In this document: one piece after another, positions 36,701 to 49,405 of the stretch
Layout: the number at the start of each line of letters is the position of its first letter
Position numbering within the stretch: the stretch's first letter is position 1
Assembly (NCBI GenBank): GCA_003427395.1
Contig: BFEA01000525.1
Span: 241,924-305,923 of the forward strand
Source: Chara braunii
Lineage: Eukaryota > Streptophyta > Charophyceae > Charales > Characeae
Length of the DNA: 64,000 nt
Direction of reading: 5' to 3'
Made by a program: the position numbers and the translations under genes
Notes under the pieces: model-generated
What the model was told of the DNA's origin: nothing
What the model saw: the letters and a program-made list of their open reading frames with translations, nothing else
Databases searched by the model: none

Positions 36701-37672
36701 TCGAGTTTCGGAGACTCGCAAAATCCCTTAGGATTCTCACATTGTTGTCCCACAACAAACTGCANTGCCTCTCCTTATACTCGGCCCTATCACCCGCCCG
36801 TAGGCAGATCGCACGAGTATACCAGAGAGTAGACAGTTCACATTCATTCATTCTCACAAAATCCACACAATATCACCATTCATCAGGATAAAGTCCACAC
36901 ATGTGAGAGTGATTGTGATCGTCATATACCAAAGACAGTCTTGGGTAAGGCCTCAACTCAATATATACACAGGAGTACAATACCCCAACTCAAACGCGAG
37001 CCGAATGTCTCGAATTACATATATACACTCGGAGTTGAACAATCTCAACTCAAATCGTCACTGGTATCACACAAGAACAAATGCGGTCTCCCTGACCAAA
37101 GTTATAGCTAAAACAGTTTGATCACGACGTAGCCATACTTCTCAATCCGAGGGACCCAAGTAATCCAGGACATATCCAGATATCCAAAGAAAAGTAAGGC
37201 TAGGAGTTGCCCATACACCAGTCCTGCAACTTCCTCCCTAGGCTAGATGGCCTATCTCCCCCACGCCGAGGTTTCTTCCCAAATCTCTCCTACCTCTCAC
37301 ACTTATACGTTTATCAAGGCCTAGACATGACNTAGGTCCCACATCTTCTTCTCTCGATCAATAGGCCTACTGGAATAGATCCCTACTTCGTAACAATGCC
37401 CTCAGGGTCACTCCTTGCCCCATCTACTTGAGACATCCCAATAACATGATGTGGGGCAGACCTAACGTTTTCCACCTATACAGTTGTTCTATTGGGGTCC
37501 CTCCTGCCTACAACTCAGGCCACCTTACCAAACCATCATTACGAAAACCCTTTTCCTCTGTACGCTGTGCCTACCTACAACAACTATACGATTGGGGTCT
37601 CTCGTTTGAATTTACAGTCTGCTTAAATTCCCAGGCCCTTCTCACACAAACCCTTCTCCTTCATGACTACAT

Positions 37673-39187
37673 TCACGAGGCCGTGCTCGATGCTGCATCT
37701 CGCCGCAAAGCCTCCTTCTGTGTTCCCCCTGGGATGGTTGGGTCGATACACTTCCCGGCCCTGTCGAAAACGCCTCCCTCCATCTTAGTCCTTATCAGAC
37801 CGCTTGCCTCATCGGCCCTTCGTTCTCGACAAAACTTCATTATGTGCCCTTCCTTGGCACAATGTCTGCAAATATCTTCTCCCAAACCCACTTTCTTCCC
37901 TCTAGAGCCGCCTTTGCTGCCACCGCGTTCCCTTTTTCCGTGCCCCTCATCCCTGCAACTCTCTCCAACTTTCCGCGTTTGGCCCCCTCCACCAGCCACG
38001 TGACCTTCTGTCGCCCGTGGTATCGGTGGCTGCAATGACCCTATACACAAGGCTGGCTGAATTTGGACTGCAGGAGGCCTAGGTGGCATCATACCCATTT
38101 GTGGGCCCAAACAAACGCCTTGTACACAGGGCAGATATGAATTATATATGGGTCTTGGTCCCACTTGACCGTATGGCGTCCACGGCCCGTATAATGCTCG
38201 CTCAGTCGGCGGAGGCCCCGCCTGTGATGGATTTCCTCCCAATTCTTGCGGGGTGGCCCCTCCCTGCCACATGCCCTGCCGCTTTCCGATACCTTGGCCT
38301 CCCTGGGCCAGATTCCTCGCCTTCCATTGAGCCTTCGTCAACTTGGGAGGTTCAGGCTTCCCGTTTTCACCCATCACCCCCTCTTCCTTTCCTCCTTGAG
38401 GGGTGCGACCAATCTTTCCCCAACGATCACCTACCACTTCTGCCCAGTGCTTTGGCCACCACTCATTCCTTTGCCTCTCCCATCCCGCAGCTGCGGATAC
38501 TTCCACGTTAATGAACCCCCTCTTCGGATCAGGCGCAGTAACAGGCAGGGCCATACTAGCCTCTTGCTCCTCCGCTATCTCAATGAGTTCCTCGCCTCCG
38601 TCCCTTCCCGGGGCGCAGGCTCGTCCTTCCGCGGTTCCCTTGTGGAGGAGTAACTTTTGATGAACTCCTCTTCTCCCTGCCTCACTTCGCTCAGTCGGCC
38701 CACTCGATGCTCCCTCAGAGGCCTTCCTTTTGCCATTCCTGGCCTCTTCCAGCCGTGCTAACCTCTCTTCCAATACCCCTACTTGTCTTAGTAGACCACT
38801 TAATTCTGTCTGCNATAGTGCGCCCGCAACTGGTGGCACAAAGCTTTCCCCACGTTGACCTTCTATTCCCTCTTCTGGGAATCTTAGCCTCAAGAAACCC
38901 TCCAACTCATCCCACGCCTTCGTCCCCTGCTTGAGGGTATACACCTCTTCACTTAATCTTTCGCAGACGAACAAGGAAAACATACATCACATAGCCTTCT
39001 TATCCCACTCCTTCGCAAGGCTAAAGTCATGAAAGTCCCGCAGAAAGCCAGACAAGTTGCTTNCTTGGAACAGTAGAGCACGAAGGTCTGGAGGCATTGA
39101 CTCTTGAAGTGCCTCGCGCAACAACACCTTCATGTGGCACGAATTCCTCCAACGCAGGATCTTGGCGAAGCTGCTTTCTTTTGCCAT
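37673..39187 (-). pseudogene. gag: Gag protein with CCHC zinc knuckle, one in-frame stop
   Basis: Frame from about 39187 to 37673, 505 codons, interrupted only by a TGA at 38987-38989. The first part (ALQESMPPDLRALLFQ, GFLRDFHDFSLAKEWDKKAM) continues after the stop with CMFSLFVCERLSEEVYTLKQ, where a Trp codon is likely ancestral. A leucine-zipper-like helix (LSGLLRQVGVLEERLARLEE) follows, then a Gly/Pro-rich basic linker, and near the C-terminus the knuckle CRHCAKEGHIMKFC at 37829-37870 (CX2CX4HX4C). This is the nucleocapsid pattern of LTR-element Gag. The 436-codon part after the stop has its own ATG (38983) and may still be translated. No protease or pol follows. Confidence 0.8.
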
Positions 39188-39612
39188 GATGCTGACAACA
39201 GCCTGTTACGCACAGCGGGCAATAGATCATCAAAAGTGATTCAAGTAAGCTCAGGCAGACAAAGGCAAACCGCTAACACTTAAATCACGCTATCTACCCT
39301 TTCACTCAAGCAATCAGGCCTCAACCCCTAGTTACCTGGCCCCTTACCTTTATAACTACGATAATGGGCAGAGAGATGACCACGGCCAAGCCAAAAGAAG
39401 CACATTTAGTGGAAAAAAGAAGGCATTCCCTATCGGCCCACCGCTGCCTGAATCTTCTCTCAGTCTTCACCCCCTTCATCTGGATCATGAGTACTGGCAT
39501 ATACATCAACTACGCTGNCCATACTTCTAAGCCACTGCCTAGGGGACGAAAACTTCAGGTCTGAATACAACCCATATATCATTTCGCATGTATAGCGTCC
39601 ATATTCCCATCC

Positions 39613-40107
39613 TCACGCCCTCAAAGCCGCTTCTGCTGCCGCCTCTATCCTTTCATGTCCANCAAAACTCTTCTCTATCAAAAATTCAGGCAGGATTACT
39701 CGTAGCGGGGCAGATGGAAGCCCGAACTCTCCAGCGCGCCTGACCTCTACACGGGTGAGTACTAGCTCCTCCCCGCCACGGGACACTTCCCTCGCCCATT
39801 TTGCTGCAGCTGCCTCTGCTACCCTCAGAGGCCTAGCAAGCAGGTTTTTGTGCCCAAGCGCCAACTCTATCCCATGCTCGATCCAAAAGGTGGCTGAGGC
39901 GTACTGGGTCACCCTTACAATTGCGCATTCCCGCTCATCATCAAACCCAGACTCGATTCAGACAAAGATGTTCGTGCCCATCATCATGCCCCACCATGAA
40001 GAAATATACTCTCCTTCTCTGACCCGTCTGGTTAAAGACACCTNGAGCCCTCCCTCTTTCTTAATTGGTCCGAGCATACGTGGGTCCTCCCGTGCATAAG
40101 GCATCCT
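39613..40107 (-). pseudogene. Unknown protein upstream of gag in the long-LTR element
   Basis: From ATG 40107 (MPYAREDPRMLGPIKKEGG) a frame runs 165 codons to 39613 with one TGA near 39960 (FV-stop-IESGFDDE). Later parts include WIEHGIELALGHKNLLARPL and an Ala-rich helix (VAEAAAAKWAREVSRGG), ending in Ala/Glu repeats. It lies between the PBS and gag in a different frame from gag, so it may be the frameshifted Gag N-terminus or a separate accessory protein. No domain recognised. Confidence 0.55.
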
Positions 40108-41309
40108 GAGTTGCCTTTGCTTTNTCTAGGTTATGCCCATCACAGACAAACGTCCAGCATGCGNCTTCCCTTATTTACCTGACAATCCCTGCTCCCTTGG
40201 GAAGAGCGACCCAACCGCACAAGCTTAATGGCCAACCATGAGCCAGTTGCTGGATTGGGGACATTCATATAAATTTCTCCAGATTGATAAGATCCCAAAT
40301 ATGACCCCAAGAAAATAACCCGCACGAAATACTCTTGAAAAGGGTATCTGCTTAAACATATAACTCCACCTAATTAGGCGTAAACCAGGCTTACAAGGTC
40401 CGGCATCCATAGATGGGTCCAATATGCGATTCAAAATGACATCNTCAAAACAAATGATCTCAAGTCTTTTAGCTTCCTAAGTGGATGGTCCAAGCTTGGA
40501 AGGGGCTCAAGGCAATGGTCTACCATAANTAACATGTTATACCCTCCACTANCAGGCGCCATACAAGTCTACTATTTCCCGTAGTCGTTTCTATTGAGGC
40601 CTTACCACGGTGCTCACTNTATCTCTTCACTGCCTTATACGCCTAATTTGAAACATACCATGTGGAGCAAGCCTCAGACNTCTATGGCTATACAACTNGA
40701 GCAACTGCTTAGAACCCAAATTCCAGGATCCCAATTCATACTCATACGGGCTCTCAATATCCTTAGCCTAACTCTCCTCGAAGTCCCTTGACGACTTCTA
40801 ACATAGTAGGCTTCCTTTACTCATCCTTTGCCTCGCCCTAAAGCCAAGATACCACATTGCCCTTGGAACCACTCGAGTAACTCCCCTTTACCATAGTGGG
40901 CACCTCACACGACCAACTCCNACAACCACCACACTTAGCTTTGTTGATACCGCCTCATCCTACCTTAGTTATATCAAACATGCAAATCATNGCCCAAACC
41001 CATCAACTATCGGGGTTCGAAAAGGTATGCACTCCAGCTANCGTCATACTAGTCAAAGTACGCAAGTGCATAGTCGAGATACGTGCGCGCATAGTCAACG
41101 TACATGGGCACATAGTCAAAGCCTATCCCTTTCGCGTCACCCTTACTGCACCGAACAAACCCAACTCGCAGAATCACCCCTCACTTGGTCTCTATCCAAT
41201 ACCAACAATCGATTAACCATGAAAATCAAGAGAAACTTCTTAATTTGCCTATTTCTCACATTCCAATACCCGGATGTCGTTCCACCAGGGACAACGGTAG
41301 GCAATCGTT

Positions 41310-41330
41310 ATCCCCGGCAANGACGCCGCC
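41310..41330 (-). other. tRNA-Asp primer-binding-site-like sequence
   Basis: On the minus strand, immediately after the LTR end CGACA, the sequence is GGCGGCGTC-N-TTGCCGGGGAT. The last 11 bases match the complement of tRNA-Asp exactly; the first part matches with a short insertion. Its position next to the right LTR proves useful: it makes the right copy the 5' LTR and the element minus-strand. Confidence 0.65.
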
Positions 41331-43686
41331 TGTCGAGCGCATCGGTCCAGCACCACACATGGCAGCGCGGGACCCTCTCGGCCGCGTCACGCAGGAGTTG
41401 GACCAACTTCGTCACGAGCACACATATGGAGCTTCNTTAGGCCTCTCCNACCGAGTGCGCCAGCTATACCTNTCGCGAGCCCCTACGATAGGATAGGGCC
41501 TACGCGAGGCACAACTTACCTCCACCTTATGGGAGTTGTCACCNCCCTTCGGTGGGCGTATCCCCGCCGAGCTACCAGTCCACAGTACGGAAGCTAATCA
41601 GTTACAATCGTAGAGGTGGACCAGCCGATGACGTTTTTCGTTCGCTGTAGCATAGGGGGAACATGCGATAATACGCCTATCGGGCCCGCACGTGAACCGA
41701 CATCTTGGGGGCTGAANTCCCAAGTGCGGCCCGATGTCGGTCGACTAGGACGCATCCCACACACCACGCGCACACCACTTTACGAACACAAAAATAAAAC
41801 GCACACACACGCACATGCAACATGACACAACACAAACAACGCGACAACGCTCCTAGCCCCTCGGTAACCAACCCATAACTTTTCAATGCGNAANTNAAAT
41901 GGGCATCGCGCGCGAGGCTTAGTATAAAACCGCACGGACGCANGGCCTACTCATATCGACTAGCAATACAAACGTATGCAAGNAGTCGCAATGATGGCGT
42001 ACCATATAGTACCCATACTCGCGCGACCCTCGCTAGTCTCGAGGGTCGCGTTCGACACTCAACTGTCGGCTGACAAGCGCATTGAGGGTTAATCTCTCGA
42101 CGCTGGACAACCGCCATGCGCAGTTGAAGACCACANACCCTCTTCTGCACTCTGTGCAGAGCGGGTGGTACATAGGTCCNTACCTGTGGTGGTAGTCGTT
42201 TCTTACGGCCCTTGAGATGAGCCCCACTCCAGGCCTGGACGGAAGTCAAGGGGTTTGACTTTGACGGCTGCCACGGACTACAACATCCAACCATACAAAC
42301 TCTAAAAAGCAAAGGTAGAAAAGGAATAACCCCTTTTCTCTCAGAACACAATCTGGTTAACCCTTATGCCCAGTCGCAGTGGCCTCTCAATCACTCAGGG
42401 CATTTATAATCATATAAGGGCTAATTTTATAGGACGATTACTTCTCACAGTCGTAGTGGGGCTCCTCTCAACCATATATGTACATAATNGCANGCAATCA
42501 CATCTAGAGTCCGAACCACAAACGCACCTGCAATCACATCAAAGATTCATCCAGAAGTCCACGCACTACATAGGGTCAACTTCAANCATTCCTTGCACTC
42601 GTACCCCGCGCTTTAGCCATACAAGCCTCACTCTTGCAACTCTTAAATAAATACTCAGTACTTTTGTTGGATGACCATTCAATAAAGTCCGGGTGAAAAC
42701 ACAACAAAACAGTTCAATCACAAGGTTAAAGTCNTTAGGTTGAGTGGCAAGAGTGAATTGGAGTTGAATCGTAAACCGACGAATCGATAGCCGACCTGTT
42801 ATCAGTGATAACAGAAGATGATCCTCGTAGGNTCAAGCCGAAACTAGTCTAAGTCCTGAATCGAATGTCCAAGAAAGGCCTGTACCATAAGACACGTCAA
42901 TGNCCAACCTAANTCATCAGCATATGGTGGTTGAACCTCTATAGCACATTCTCACTCAAGCCATNTGCCGACTAAGTCTAAGCCTATTTCTAAGTCGGTG
43001 CCCAAAGCAAAGGTAGACTAATGGCAGAATCTCCCCTATTTAGGGTGGATCATCAGAATTGCCACCTGTCAAAATATAATCTAACTCCTCTAAATCAAGA
43101 AAATTTCGGCAGCACTTCCCGTAGGAGAAGTACCTTTTCAGAATTTGTACCGGCTCGAACATGAAAACAGAAATAACCATGGACTTTTCAAAGTTCAGTT
43201 TTGTCTAACTTCNTGAATCAGCAAAAATTTTGGCAGCACTCCCGTTGGAAAAGGAGACTTCCCAGATTTTTACTAAGTCATATACAAACTTTAGACAGTC
43301 TGAACTTTGAAAGGTCAAAATTTGATTAACTCCTTGGGTTTGCAGAAATTTTGGCAGNGCTTCACGTAGAGAAAGTAGCTTACCAAAATTTATACAAGCC
43401 AAGTATAACAAAAGATCCAAGAAAATGCGAGAATAGATCTAAGTAAAAAAACTTAGCCCAGAAAATGCAGGAATTGAACTAACTCCTATCCCTCTAGCAC
43501 GTGGCGAGCCTCTAAAGCAACTATATGCCAACCTAAAACTCAGACCAAGTTGTAGCCTCACTCAGTCACATTCAGGCCAAACCACAAAGGTAAGTACTCT
43601 CGTCATCCCAAGGTCAACCTGAACAAAGAATAGTTCATAATCTTTCAATGCTTTGTCCCTTTATACCCAGCTTACATAAGGCGTAA

Positions 43687-44513
43687 AGTTAGGTCATCCA
43701 ATCTTATGGAACATGCCCGACTCTGTCATTTAAGTATACACGAACAGGTCGCTCAACTACTTTTCTCTTCTTTTGGCCATATGACTAAGTCGTTCATCTT
43801 AGAAGGAAGGCTTAGTCGCCCTGAACTGTTTAATATCCAAGATATATATACCTCTCTGAACTTAGTGTTCAAACACTAGAAGTAGGACTGAGCCGTTTAA
43901 TTAGAAACAAGGCCCAACCTGCCCATGGCTACCTTCAGTTATACTCTTACTAATACTCTCTTCATTTCATGATAAGCTATAGCCAGACCATCCAATCTTG
44001 TGGAACCCGTGCCTGACTAGCCTGTTCATAGATAGGATAGTATAAAATATAGCCAAGTTATAACCTCTCAGGTTCGAGCATGTGCGAGGCATTAGGCCAG
44101 ACCATACAATCTTATAGAACATATTTGGTCCTTTGCCACGTTCGTTTCTCTCTGAACGATCTGTGTGCAGCGTGAGTCCAAAACCATCCAATCTTATCGA
44201 CATGCTTTGGCATCAGCGAGAATTACCCCCTCAGAATAAAACAGGAAGGGGTTGAGTCGTCCAATCTTATGGACTCGCCCAGACCCCCTCGATCCGAGAA
44301 CCAACGAAACAGAGTAAACCCCAACTAAACAAGGCAACCAAGCCCTCCAATCTTATGGTACAGGCTTGGCCTCTAAAAATCAACCACAGTCAACCCCTCA
44401 CAATTCAGAGCTATCAGACCATCCAATCTTATGAAACTTATCTGATTCTCAATGCAGCTCCAAAAATAAAGCACAACGGTCAGGCCATCCAATCTTATGG
44501 AACATGCTTGACC
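43687..44513. repeat. Hairpin series with constant loop, right LTR copy
   Basis: At least eight elements with loop core CCAATCTTAT. Stem pairs by position: 43980-43986/44013-44019 (TAGCCAG/CTGACTA), 44178/44210 (CCAAA/TTTGG), 44249-44258/44272-44286 (GGGT..GAGTC/GACTC..ACCC), 44338-44344/44363-44369 (CCAAGCC/GGCTTGG), 44413-44418/44441-44446 (ATCAGA/TCTGAT), 44478/44513 (GGTCA-GC/GC-TGACC). A more diverged one lies at 43783-43817 (GACTAAG/CTTAGTC). Loops are conserved while arms change in a paired way. Confidence 0.8.
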
Positions 44514-45777
44514 CCATAGGACCCTGTCAATCTCAAGCAAAACCATCTTTCACCCACCCTTCCCCCAGATGCACCCCCTTTTTTTTTTAACAAATCTGCT
44601 TTTAGGCAAACAAAAACTGAAACTGAGATTCCTCATACATTCCTTTATTTGGACTGAGTTGTGTCCTGTCAGTCAAACCAAAGTCAGCGTAGGGATGCAT
44701 ACAGTATACTCAGTCAAACGTAGGAGGACGTACAGATAGGGGTTATACCAGGGCATATTGAGGGAGAAGGAATGGTTACCTCCCAATTCCCTGACTCCAG
44801 AACTCCTCCTGAGTCCCAGCAGGGCTCCTGCAACCGGTGGGGCAAACCTCCCACAGAGGCCTTGGCGTGGATTACGGGTTGCAATCCCGCATGCCGCCTT
44901 CCTCTCAGAACCAATAGACCAGACTTAGAGTAAGAAGGGGAGATAGAGATAGTATTTAGTCTCTCAGATACAAGGAGGGTGCACTCAGACTCGCGCGAGA
45001 GGGCTTCCATACCTTGACACGCCTGAGGGCCCCGCAATGGCGGCCAACTGTAACATCTTGGTTGACGAAGTCAACCGCCATAGTAGCCCCTCCTGACGAC
45101 CCGCCAATTCGTAGCATCAACCCTTCTTCCCAAGCCTAAGCCGCCTTCCCAAACTCTCGCAGTAACCTCTTTCGCAACTCGAACACTCCCATCTCACGCT
45201 ACATCATCGCGGCCCATAGTGAGTCTGCAGTCACACGGCTCGAAACGATTATACTCAACGCAGTGCAACCGTCCGCAGTAGACTCACAACTGTCGCTGCA
45301 GCACCCCAGCAGAGGCGACCTGCAGAGCTCACCACCGAAAGGGCAGTAAGGAATACTGCAACTTTGATTCAGCGTCAACAGCAGCCAGCCCTCGTGCATC
45401 AGCGATCAGCAGCGCTGACCTGCCCTTCCCAACTTTTGCGTGCGCCTGACTACTTCGCGGGTCATCTTCGGAAGAACTTGGACTAGCAGGTAACAGGCAG
45501 CAAGACATCATCAAGGCACAAAACGAGGTCGCCCACACATCCAGCACGGAGCAAAACAACACATCATCCGCTCTGATCACGGTAAGAACCCAGCAGTCTG
45601 TCGGCTCCTACCACCCGCAGGTCTGGACCAGTCCCCTCTATTCCCTGGATCATACATCATGAGTCTAAGTCCAAGACACAGGCGGCCCCCCCCTCACAGT
45701 TTGACACCCGAGTCGTACCTTCTTGAGCCCAAAGTCTGGCTCACCCCGCACCCCCAGTCCAAAGGTAAGATACTCGT

Positions 45778-45902
<125 letters not shown>

Positions 45903-47015
45903 AACAATCACGGGAACGGAACCGCTTGAATCTCCCGCCAGATCCTGAACAGATACACCTCCGCCCCTTCTACTCTGTGCGTCCAGTCGACCACCCACGA
46001 ACTGTGCAAAATTGAGAATGAATCTTCCGCTAGAACGTGGAAAGGTACATTGGTATCTTTCTGAACTCTCACAGTGACCCCCCTTTTCTGGGCAAAGTCC
46101 TCGATGCCCCTACCGTCAAATCCCTATGCGAACTATCAAACCCGACCTTGCCATCGGGTTCACGATAGCGAAGACTCCAAAGACAGATCTCCACTCGCCG
46201 GTTTTTATAGAAGTACGGGTAAGTTGGAGAACCTTTCACTTTCACCATAGTCAACTTCTCACTGCTCCGGCGCACTGTTACTTTCCTTTTACTCCAACTT
46301 CAACGCTCCTTTTCTGATTCTAGCCTTGCCGCTTGATTCGCCCCCCCCCAGAACCCAGGATTCAACTGTTGGCTCGCTGAGATCCGCCAACGATTAGGAT
46401 CGCTGTCCACCTTTCCTCCCGTTGCTTTCTCTCTTTCGCCATATCCCGGCGCACCACATATCCCATCTAGCTCCTTTTCTACTGAACTGATGCCAGTTCT
46501 AACCTCGCCATTCAACTCACAACCATAAGAACCCCCTATTTAGTGTCTTTCCGTGCCCGATTCTGTTAAGAATCGGGCGAACTATCAATTTCCTCCCCCG
46601 TTCGCTGCGTTTCCTCCATAGTCTCGTCCTTCGAATGGATCTGGCGTCGAAACGCGCCCGGATTCATCCTGGCCGAACTCGTCGTCCCTCCCTGCTATGA
46701 ACGCAGTAGCCCGGCCACAACGACCCCGCAGCGCCTTGCCCAGTCACCGGTTCGATCCACTCCCTCCTTCGCTGCCAATTTTCACCAAGCCACCTCCTCG
46801 ACTAAACACCCCTGGCACGGATCTACGTCCGAATTCATTCCACTCTCCCTTTTGCCTTCTGCCCGTCGCCCCGCTGTGCCAGCGCCCGCCGCTTGCTGCC
46901 AGCCTCCTTCTTCACTACCTCACACACGCCCGGTGCAACTTTGCGCTCGGCTTCTTTCACCTCGGCCGCCTGCCTTCCCCACTCCCCGACACTCCGCCCG
47001 TCGGTTGCCATCTTC

Positions 47016-47875
47016 GATTACTCATTCCCTTTGAATGCTAGCGCGCGGTACATACGAGGTTCAAGGCGGAAGACTACTATACTTGGGGCCCGTAGAGAAG
47101 ACTTCGACACGGACTTTTGGATGAGCGTTTTGCCCTGGCTTGAAAGGCCCCTTGATGCATGGTCCGAATTAGACTGGGAGAACACCATGAAAGACTGCCC
47201 ATGGGCGTCTGATTATTGACTAGCTTCCAGCTAGGAATGGGGGACATTCATCTTCCTCGACCACATCCTCGTGACGAAACACACGCTGGTGTTGTATGTA
47301 ACATTTTTCGTACCCGAGACTTGTCTTTATCGTTGACTGCGCACAACGTGTCGTGTTCGCCGCGTTTGTGGGGACCATCGATGAAGGAGAAGTTGCTGGA
47401 CTGTGCGAAACACAACCAGTTTCTAGAGAAATATCCCCTTCCCTTCGAGGACAACTTGACGGGGAGTGTGTCATACTTCTGCGTACATGTTGAACTCTGT
47501 CGTTTCCCTTTCGCTAGGGTTCTGTGTGTTTCGGTAAGAAATAGAAGTAAGACTTCACCGGAGGCAAGTGTTTACGTGTCCAGGAACGAGCTCATCGTTG
47601 ACGGGGACTCGATTATGTTACCGCATGGTTATAGGAACAGTAGGTTTGACGTGAAACTGGCGGGGCAGGTTGACGCACCCCGGCAGTGGGAGGAGGTCGA
47701 GGAGTACGTGACGGTCATTCGAGATGCCATCGGTCACACTTGAGCCAGAGCATGTGGTTTCGTCCGTGCGCGATACGTATCTCACTTCTCCGCCACTGCT
47801 ACCCTATGTAGTCCACAGCTCCTAACGTACGGTTCATCCTTGAACGCACTGTACGGTTTCGGGGCTGAACGATAG
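47016..47875 (+). pseudogene. Unknown protein, truncated copy A (paralogue of 61442-62401)
   Basis: Coding sequence begins directly at the LTR border: DYSFPLNASARYIRGS, then FDTDFWMSVLPWLERPLDAW. This matches copy B (DYAYPIHFCAYGLRGS; FENDPWMSVVPFLNKPLDAW). After a frameshift near 47215 it continues SPRLWGPSMKEKLLDCAKHN (copy B SPRVWSADLKQELLDCASYN) to a TGA at 47741-47743, and beyond in the same frame to YGSSLNALYGFGAER and TAG near 47875 (copy B FGSSMNALYGFG). So it has lost its start and carries a frameshift and a stop. Family unrecognised; a cytosolic-looking protein of 300 residues or more. Confidence 0.65.
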
Positions 47876-47936
47876 GCGAGGTCGTGGGGGAGGTCATGGG
47901 AGATGAACAATGCGAGACATGTGAGCTGTTCAGCTG

Positions 47937-48500
47937 TTCAGCAAAAGTGAGAACTGAGACTATGTATGCGTGGGAGATGAACAGTGTAAGAATTGTGCGT
48001 TGTTCAGCAAGAGCGTGAACTGAGACTGTGTATGTTATGGGAGCAGTGAGTTTGATGTGAGATTGTCGATGCCGGTTAAATACGTTGAGACTGTTTGTCG
48101 CTCGTTGTGGGTGTCGGTTGCATGCCTTGCCAATTGAATGCTTCGAATTGATAATGGATGTAGGCTTTCAATTGCTGTGCCTTGTTTGATGTGACTTGTT
48201 GGTAACGCCGCTCCCTATTCAACAAAAGTGTGAACTGAAACTATGTGTGCGTGGAAGATGAACAGTGTGAGAAATGTGGGTTATTCAGCAAGAGTGTGAA
48301 CTGAGACTGTGTGTGTTATGGAAGCAGTGAGTTTGATGTGAGATTGTCAATGCCGTTTACATACGTTGAGACTGTTTGTCGCTCGTCTTGGGTGCCGGTT
48401 GCATGCCTTGCCAATTGAATGCTCAGAATTGATAATGGATGTAGGCTTTCAATTGATCTGCCTTGTTTGATGTGATTTTTTGGATATGCCGCTCCCGTGT
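47937..48500 (+). repeat. 281-bp tandem dimer
   Basis: TACGTTGAGACTGTTTGTCG occurs at 48081 and 48362; the sequence around it repeats from about 47937 to 48500 with a few percent divergence. A shorter internal echo (GATGAACAGTGT-AGAA) is also present. It lies between gene copy A and the 15-bp minisatellite. Confidence 0.85.
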
Positions 48501-48549
48501 TCTGTTTGCCTGCTATTGGATACACCGCTCCCGTTCTCTGTCACGATGG

Positions 48550-49190
48550 CCAGCAACGATCGAGTCCAACCCGATCGAGTCGAACTGTCGCGCTGGCCCG
48601 CCACGTTCGAGTCGAACTCGATCGAGTCGAACACGATCGAGTCGCAATCTTTTGGGTCGCGCTGGCCCACCACAATCAAGCTGGCCCGTCAGGCTCCAGT
48701 CGAACACGATCGATTCGAATACGATCGAGTCGCACATGATCGACTCGAACACGTCTAGACTCATGGTCGAGTTCAAGCGACACGATCGAGTCGAACACGA
48801 TCGCCTGGACTCACGATCGAGTCGAACACGATCGAGTCGAACACGATCGAGTCGAACACGATCGAGTCGAACACGATCGCCTTGACTCACGATCGAGTCG
48901 AACACGATCGAGTCGAATACGATCGACACGCACACGATCGTCGGGACTCACGGTCGAGTTCAGGCGAACATGATCGAGCAACCGCGATCGAGTCGAACAC
49001 GATCTTGCTGGCCCATCATGCTCGAGTCGAACACGATCGAGTCGAACACGATCGAGTCGAACACGATCGCGTCCAACATGATCGAGTCGAACACGATCGA
49101 GTCGAACACGACCGAGTCAAACAAGATCGTGTCGAGCACGAGCACGATCGTGATCGAATTGAACACGATCGCGGTCGATTCGAACTCCAT
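48550..49190. repeat. 15-bp minisatellite GATCGAGTCGAACAC
   Basis: Some 30-40 units of GATCGAGTCGAACAC, many exact, with interspersed CGCCTGGACTCAC and GCTGGCCC segments. The unit contains CGATCG and is a multiple of three, so frames stay open on both strands (SNTIE and FDSIV repeats). These frames are not evidence of genes. Confidence 0.9.
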
Positions 49191-49405
49191 CTCCGGGGTT
49201 GCCTTGCCACGAAGGAGCTGCGCTGCCTTACCACTATCTGAAACTTTTCAATTTTCTACTCCTCGTGTCATACCAACGTTGGGCGACCCTCTGTTTTTTG
49301 GCTTTGCGGTGATGTGTTGTGTTGCTTTCAGATTCGGCAGCGCTCCAAAACATGGAAGGAGAGGGGAAGGCAAGTAAACGATGAGCAAGTAAGAATTCTG
49401 GGAGC

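Larger units (their letters stand above)
34006..41330 (-). mobile_element. Internal region of the long-LTR retrotransposon
   Basis: 7.3 kb between the two LTRs. Gag-like coding lies at 37673-40107 on the minus strand. From 34.0 to 37.6 kb, and from 40.1 to 41.3 kb, I see no RT, RNase H, integrase or protease motifs on either strand. The element therefore looks non-autonomous, of the TR-GAG type (terminal repeats plus gag only), relying on another element for copying. No convincing polypurine tract lies next to the left LTR (only a short purine stretch, GTGAAGA). Confidence 0.65.

Noticed and set aside
34006-37672. Pol genes of the long-LTR element
   Set aside because: No RT, RNase H, integrase or protease signatures were seen in any minus-strand frame.
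48463-49241. SNTIE/HDRVE repeat proteins as possible surface or DNA-binding repeats
   Set aside because: All frames of the 15-bp minisatellite are open by arithmetic; there is no start context or conserved domain.
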